From Palauibacter sp964480515 (GTDB lineage: Bacteria; Gemmatimonadota; Gemmatimonadetes; Palauibacterales; Palauibacteraceae), in assembly GCA_964480515.1 (NCBI GenBank), contig CAYZOT010000005.1, positions 62,001-126,000 on the forward strand: 64,000 nt of DNA, written 5' to 3'. Below, piece after piece: positions 60,515 through 64,000 of the stretch. The notes beneath the pieces are model-generated. The model worked only from the letters and a program-made list of their open reading frames with translations, searched no databases and was not told the origin of the DNA. The first letter of the stretch is position 1, and each line of letters opens with the position of its first letter. The position numbers and the translations under genes are program-made.

Positions 60515-61372
60515 ATGGTGAACCGAAATCTCGCGAACCGCCTTAAGGTTGCCGGAGTGGGAATCCCTCTCTGTGCTTTGGTCACATATATGGGGGGGTA
60601 CGCCTTTGCCACTGGGTTAGGAGCCATTGCGGCCATCGGATATTGGGAGTTTTCCCGGATGGTGCGTTCGTCAGGGTTGCCTGTCTTGAAAGTTCCTGGT
60701 GTGTTGGCTGCGTTTCTTTATCCGTTCGTTTTATTGATAGGTCAACTCCGTGGCGCAGTGTTTTATTCGGTGGGGCTAGTTATGGTGTTTACAGCTTTTG
60801 CGATGGCAACCATCCCGATTGAACGAAAACCGATCCGAAGTGCCGCTGTGACAGTTTTTGGCGTGATTTATGTAGGTGGTCTTCTCGCTTTTGGTATACT
60901 GCTTCGAGAAGGTTCGTTCGTATATGATAATCAGATTGATTCTACGGCAGACCGCACGACTTGGTCCATGTTCTTCCTTTTTCCAGTGGTAATTACCTGG
61001 GTGGTAGACACGGCGGCTTACTTCGGGGGCAGGAGATATGGGAAAAGAAAAATGGCTCCTAAGGTCAGCCCCAATAAAACTCTCGCTGGTGCTATATTTG
61101 GCATGATCGCAGCGATCACAATCGCGCCAGTTTACTCTCACATTCTACTCCCAGACCTATGGGTGTTTGGTTGGTCGACGACGATAGCATTCGGGCTGGC
61201 CGTGGGAGGGGTCGCCGTTGTCGGCGACCTGGCTGAATCAGCATTGAAACGGGAGTGTGGTGTTGAGGATTCATCAAATCTCCTTCCTGGACACGGTGGA
61301 ATGCTCGATCGCTTGGATTCGGTATTGTGGGCATTGCCGGCCACGTTCTTCTTTATGTTACTAGTGAATTGA
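60515..61372 (+). CDS. cdsA: Phosphatidate cytidylyltransferase
   Basis: Makes CDP-diacylglycerol from phosphatidate and CTP at the inner membrane. The 285-aa protein has about eight membrane segments and the family signature SALKRECGVEDSSNLLPGHG followed by GMLDRLDS. ATG 60515 follows GGAGG at 5 bases. The product is the substrate of the CDP-alcohol transferase at 16823. Confidence 0.96.
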   Translation: MVNRNLANRLKVAGVGIPLCALVTYMGGYAFATGLGAIAAIGYWEFSRMVRSSGLPVLKVPGVLAAFLYPFVLLIGQLRGAVFYSVGLVMVFTAFAMATIPIERKPIRSAAVTVFGVIYVGGLLAFGILLREGSFVYDNQIDSTADRTTWSMFFLFPVVITWVVDTAAYFGGRRYGKRKMAPKVSPNKTLAGAIFGMIAAITIAPVYSHILLPDLWVFGWSTTIAFGLAVGGVAVVGDLAESALKRECGVEDSSNLLPGHGGMLDRLDSVLWALPATFFFMLLVN

Positions 61373-61385
61373 TGGACCTGATAAA

Positions 61386-62567
61386 ATGAAGGGTGTTGCA
61401 ATACTTGGGGCTACAGGGTCGATAGGAACTGCGACTCTATCCGTCTTACGACGCCATTCGGAAAGGTTCCATGTCACTGCTCTGTCCGCGAACAGGAATT
61501 GGCAAGATTTAGATAAACTGGCAGTCGAGTTCGAACCAAATTTTGTTGCCCTTAGTTCGGTCCCGCCGGCTGAGTTTGAGCCGCAGTGGGACGGTGAATG
61601 GCGTTACGGATCGGAGGCTGTAGAGGCGGCCGCGCGCGGTGCGGAGACGGACATTGTCTTGAATGCAATCATGGGAGTGGTTGGGTTAGGGCCTTCCTTA
61701 GCTGCACTGGAATCTGGAAAGCGTCTAGCTCTTGCGAACAAGGAGTCTCTAGTAGTGGGAGGCACCCTCCTTTTGAACGCTCTCGATCATGGGAGTGGAG
61801 AACTCTTGCCAGTGGATAGCGAACATTCGGCAATCCATCAATGCCTTAATGGACGCCCGTTCAATGAGATTCGGCGTATCACGCTGACGGCTTCTGGAGG
61901 CCCGTTTCGAACATGGTCGCAGGAGGCATTGGTTGACATCCGACCCTCAGATGCCTTGAGACACCCAACTTGGGATATGGGGGCCAAGATCACTATCGAC
62001 TCGGCCACGCTAGCGAACAAGGCAATAGAAGTGATCGAAGCACATGCCTTGTTCGGTGTTGATTTCGACCAAATCGGAGTGGTTGTGCACCCAACCTCAA
62101 TTGCACACTCATTCGTGGAGTTTCATGATGGTTCATGCCTCGGACAACTGGGTCGTCCCACCATGGAGACGCCGATCCTCTGGGCTTTAGGTTGTCCAGA
62201 ACGAATTGAAGATTCTGGAGACAACCACTCCTTCAACCCCTTACGAGATGGACCTCTCGAATTTGAAGCCGTTCGAAATGAAGATTTTCCATTATTCGAT
62301 GCGGGGGTCGCTGCAGGTCGGGTAGGGGGAGAACTTCCAATTGCCTTCAATGCGGCGAATGAGGTGGCGGTAAGCGCCTTTCTTGAAGAACGCGTAAGCT
62401 TCACTGAACTTGTAGATGTTGTCCTTTGTACCTTAGAAAGGTTTTCGGGCAGGGCTGTACTGTCCGTAGAAGATATTTGGAAAGTCGACGCTAGAGCACG
62501 GAGATTTTCCAAAGAGACCGTTCACGCACTCCGAGCCGGTGCTACAATTGAAGCTCGAGCGAAGTGA
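61386..62567 (+). CDS. dxr: 1-deoxy-D-xylulose 5-phosphate reductoisomerase
   Basis: First committed enzyme of the MEP isoprenoid route; its products feed UppS. The 393-aa protein has ILGATGSIGTATLSVL, ALANKESLVVGG, LPVDSEHSAIHQCL, and ITLTASGGPFR, all typical. ATG 61386 lies 13 bases after the cdsA stop and is probably coupled to it. Confidence 0.97.
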   Translation: MKGVAILGATGSIGTATLSVLRRHSERFHVTALSANRNWQDLDKLAVEFEPNFVALSSVPPAEFEPQWDGEWRYGSEAVEAAARGAETDIVLNAIMGVVGLGPSLAALESGKRLALANKESLVVGGTLLLNALDHGSGELLPVDSEHSAIHQCLNGRPFNEIRRITLTASGGPFRTWSQEALVDIRPSDALRHPTWDMGAKITIDSATLANKAIEVIEAHALFGVDFDQIGVVVHPTSIAHSFVEFHDGSCLGQLGRPTMETPILWALGCPERIEDSGDNHSFNPLRDGPLEFEAVRNEDFPLFDAGVAAGRVGGELPIAFNAANEVAVSAFLEERVSFTELVDVVLCTLERFSGRAVLSVEDIWKVDARARRFSKETVHALRAGATIEARAK

Positions 62568-62584
62568 TTTATGGAGGAGACTGA

Positions 62585-63673
62585 GTGATTCTTACCATAG
62601 CTGTAACAATGTTGGTGCTTGGAGTCCTTATTTTCGTGCATGAACTTGGGCATTTCATGGCGGCAAAGAGTGTGGATATCGAAGTGTCTCGGTTTTCAAT
62701 TGGTTTGGGGCCAAAGATGTTTGGGGTTCAACGCGGTGAGACCGAATACGTATTTTCATGGATACCTCTCGGCGGGTATGTAAAGATGGCTGGTATGGCC
62801 GATGAAGAGGTCACCGCGAAGCTCGAGGGTGGTATTGAGGCTTCATCCCCGAACGACTCCGATCGCGACTTCGATGCGAAACCGATCTGGGCTCGTGTAT
62901 GGGTCCTTTCGGCAGGCGTGATGATGAATTGGCTATTTGCGGTAATCGCCTTCATTGCGATTGCGATAGGGCAAGGGGTGAATGAGCCGCGCATAACATC
63001 GGTGATCGAAGGGTCTCCAGCAGAGCGAGCTGGTTTGCGTGCCGACGATCTGATCCGTCGCGTCGATGGGGTGGTCGTTCGCGATCCGTCGCAAGTGATT
63101 ATCGGAGTGGAACGAAGTGTCGGGGAGCCTATTGACATTATCGTTGATCGAGGAGGAGAGAAGCTTGAATTCGTCGCCACGCCTGAGGGCATCGAACGAT
63201 TTAATGAGTTGTTAGGGGAGTTCGGGACTGTAGGCAGGATTGGGGTTGAACTTGGACAATATACCGGTCGTGCTGGTCCAATTGAGGCGATCGTTGAAGG
63301 GTGGGGTAATGCAACGTATTGGACTGTCACCATAGTTCAGTTTTTGGGCGATTTGATTACAGGTAAAAGCTCGGCCCGGGAGGTTGGTGGCCCTATCATG
63401 ATTGGTGAGATTTCTGGTGCTGCCGCACGCGCTGGGTTTTGGGCGTTGCTTGGGTTCATGGCAATCATCAGCATCAATCTGGCCGTCTTCAATCTGCTCC
63501 CAATTCCAGTTCTGGACGGTGGTCATTTGATGTTTTTGAGTATAGAGGCAATCCGTGGCAAGGCACTTAGTATTGAGCAGCGTTTGCGATTGACAACAGT
63601 AGGAATGGCAGTGGTTGTTGGAATTATGTTGTGGGCTGTCGGAAATGACTTGATCAGGGTGTTTTTCAGGTAA
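62585..63673 (+). CDS. rseP: RseP-type site-2 intramembrane protease
   Basis: A zinc metalloprotease that cuts anti-sigma factors in the membrane. The 362-aa protein has HELGH in FVHELGHFMAA, a PDZ domain (about residues 135-220), and the second zinc-ligand motif LPIPVLDGGHLMFL. Four hydrophobic segments are visible. Start GTG 62585 follows GGAGGAG. Its last eight bases overlap the 3' end of the oppositely oriented MBL-fold gene. Confidence 0.95.
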   Translation: MILTIAVTMLVLGVLIFVHELGHFMAAKSVDIEVSRFSIGLGPKMFGVQRGETEYVFSWIPLGGYVKMAGMADEEVTAKLEGGIEASSPNDSDRDFDAKPIWARVWVLSAGVMMNWLFAVIAFIAIAIGQGVNEPRITSVIEGSPAERAGLRADDLIRRVDGVVVRDPSQVIIGVERSVGEPIDIIVDRGGEKLEFVATPEGIERFNELLGEFGTVGRIGVELGQYTGRAGPIEAIVEGWGNATYWTVTIVQFLGDLITGKSSAREVGGPIMIGEISGAAARAGFWALLGFMAIISINLAVFNLLPIPVLDGGHLMFLSIEAIRGKALSIEQRLRLTTVGMAVVVGIMLWAVGNDLIRVFFR

Positions 63674-64000
63674 ACAGGGATAGTTGTGGGCCATTAGTAC
63701 GGGCTCGGACAAGCTCGCAAACATCAAAGCGTTTACTGGGCTCGTTTTGTCCTGCGACCGCGAGGATCCCAGAGAAAGAAGTGGGGACGAGTCCTTCGGC
63801 CACACGGGCGTAGGCTAAATCGGGATTGTTGCACTCGTGGCTTAAGTGAGCGAGGAGAATCCCTCCCAATTTTGGGTGCGCAAGCTCAGCTGCGAGGTCT
63901 GCTGCAAGCCCATTCGACAGGTGCCCACGACTACCTCCAATCCGTTGTTTAACCCCCCACGGATATGAACTCTCCCGAAGCATTCGTTCGTCGTGGTTGG
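63666..64000 (-). CDS. MBL-fold metallohydrolase (YycJ/WalJ-like), 5' end outside window
   Basis: C-terminal 111 codons visible. The segment NHDERMLRESSYPWGVKQRI continued by GSRGHLSNG, then GGILLAHLSHECNNPDLA, matches the end of YycJ/WalJ-type metallo-beta-lactamase-fold proteins; the HLSHECN histidine belongs to the metal site. The frame is open at base 64000, so an ATG at 63983 is internal. It runs convergently into rseP. The cellular role is unknown; in firmicutes the family member associates with the WalRK system. Confidence 0.85.
   Translation of the reverse strand, partial: NHDERMLRESSYPWGVKQRIGGSRGHLSNGLAADLAAELAHPKLGGILLAHLSHECNNPDLAYARVAEGLVPTSFSGILAVAGQNEPSKRFDVCELVRARTNGPQLSLFT

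Noticed and set aside
1..64000. CRISPR arrays, insertion sequences, prophage, att sites
   Set aside because: No spaced direct repeats, transposase, integrase or phage structural genes were seen; gene content is housekeeping throughout.

Overview
The window is an ordinary, gene-dense bacterial chromosome segment with 56 protein-coding genes that I can support (two cut by the window ends), one tRNA, and no insertion sequence, prophage or CRISPR array. The cell is a Gram-negative-type (two-membrane) heterotroph: the outer-membrane signs are an OprP/OprO-type porin ending in Phe, predicted lipoproteins, a TonB-plug-like lipoprotein, and the uppS-cdsA-dxr-rseP block. Rex, HrcA, a YlbF-family protein, a C4 zinc-ribbon coiled-coil protein, a Minf_1886-family protein, inositol-phosphate synthase, and several GTG and TTG starts fit a Gemmatimonadota-like or neighbouring lineage. 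This is inference from gene content; no rRNA is present to settle it. GC looks close to the middle of the range by eye.

Layout. 1-6.3 kb: methyl-group metabolism, with MetH, a bifunctional homocysteine methyltransferase/MTHFR and, convergent to them, a separate MTHFR-like protein. 6.4-13.6 kb: a DinB-like protein followed by an exported module of an S9 peptidase, a Tat-lipoprotein flavoenzyme and a penicillin-acylase-family Ntn hydrolase. 13.8-18.8 kb: translation and lipid genes (L31, prfA, prmC, YlbF family, a CDP-alcohol phosphatidyltransferase and inositol-3-phosphate synthase). 19-24.5 kb: tmk, a C-terminal processing protease, a plug-like lipoprotein, a DUF2064 protein, an asparaginase and a carboxymuconolactone-decarboxylase-like protein. 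24.5-29.1 kb: obg, hemW-like, hrcA, dnaJ. 29.2-33.6 kb, minus strand: tkt-rpiB-tal-pgl, a compact pentose-phosphate operon.

34.1-41.7 kb: HIT protein, dnaG, zinc-ribbon protein, recJ, rsmD, coaD, a short pta and rsmA, mostly overlapping by a few bases. 41.8-46.8 kb: the redox repressor rex, with a perfect Rex operator in its own leader, then thiolase, a CPBP membrane protease, 3-hydroxyacyl-CoA dehydrogenase and acyl-CoA dehydrogenase. 46.9-54.1 kb: glyA, two small proteins, nnr, thiL, plsC, enolase and an FtsB/DivIC-like protein. 54.1-54.3 kb: a CAT-anticodon tRNA with a promoter and a strong intrinsic terminator. 54.5-58 kb: a second S9 peptidase and the porin. 58.1-63.7 kb: thiI, uppS, cdsA, dxr and rseP. 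The right edge cuts a convergent MBL-fold hydrolase.

I found no clear-cut new defence or biosynthetic system. The points most worth checking are the Rex operator inside the rex leader, a tmRNA-5'-end-like motif ahead of the processing protease, the missing standard start of recJ, the stand-alone plug-like lipoprotein, the inositol-lipid gene pair, and the exported peptidase/flavoenzyme/acylase module.
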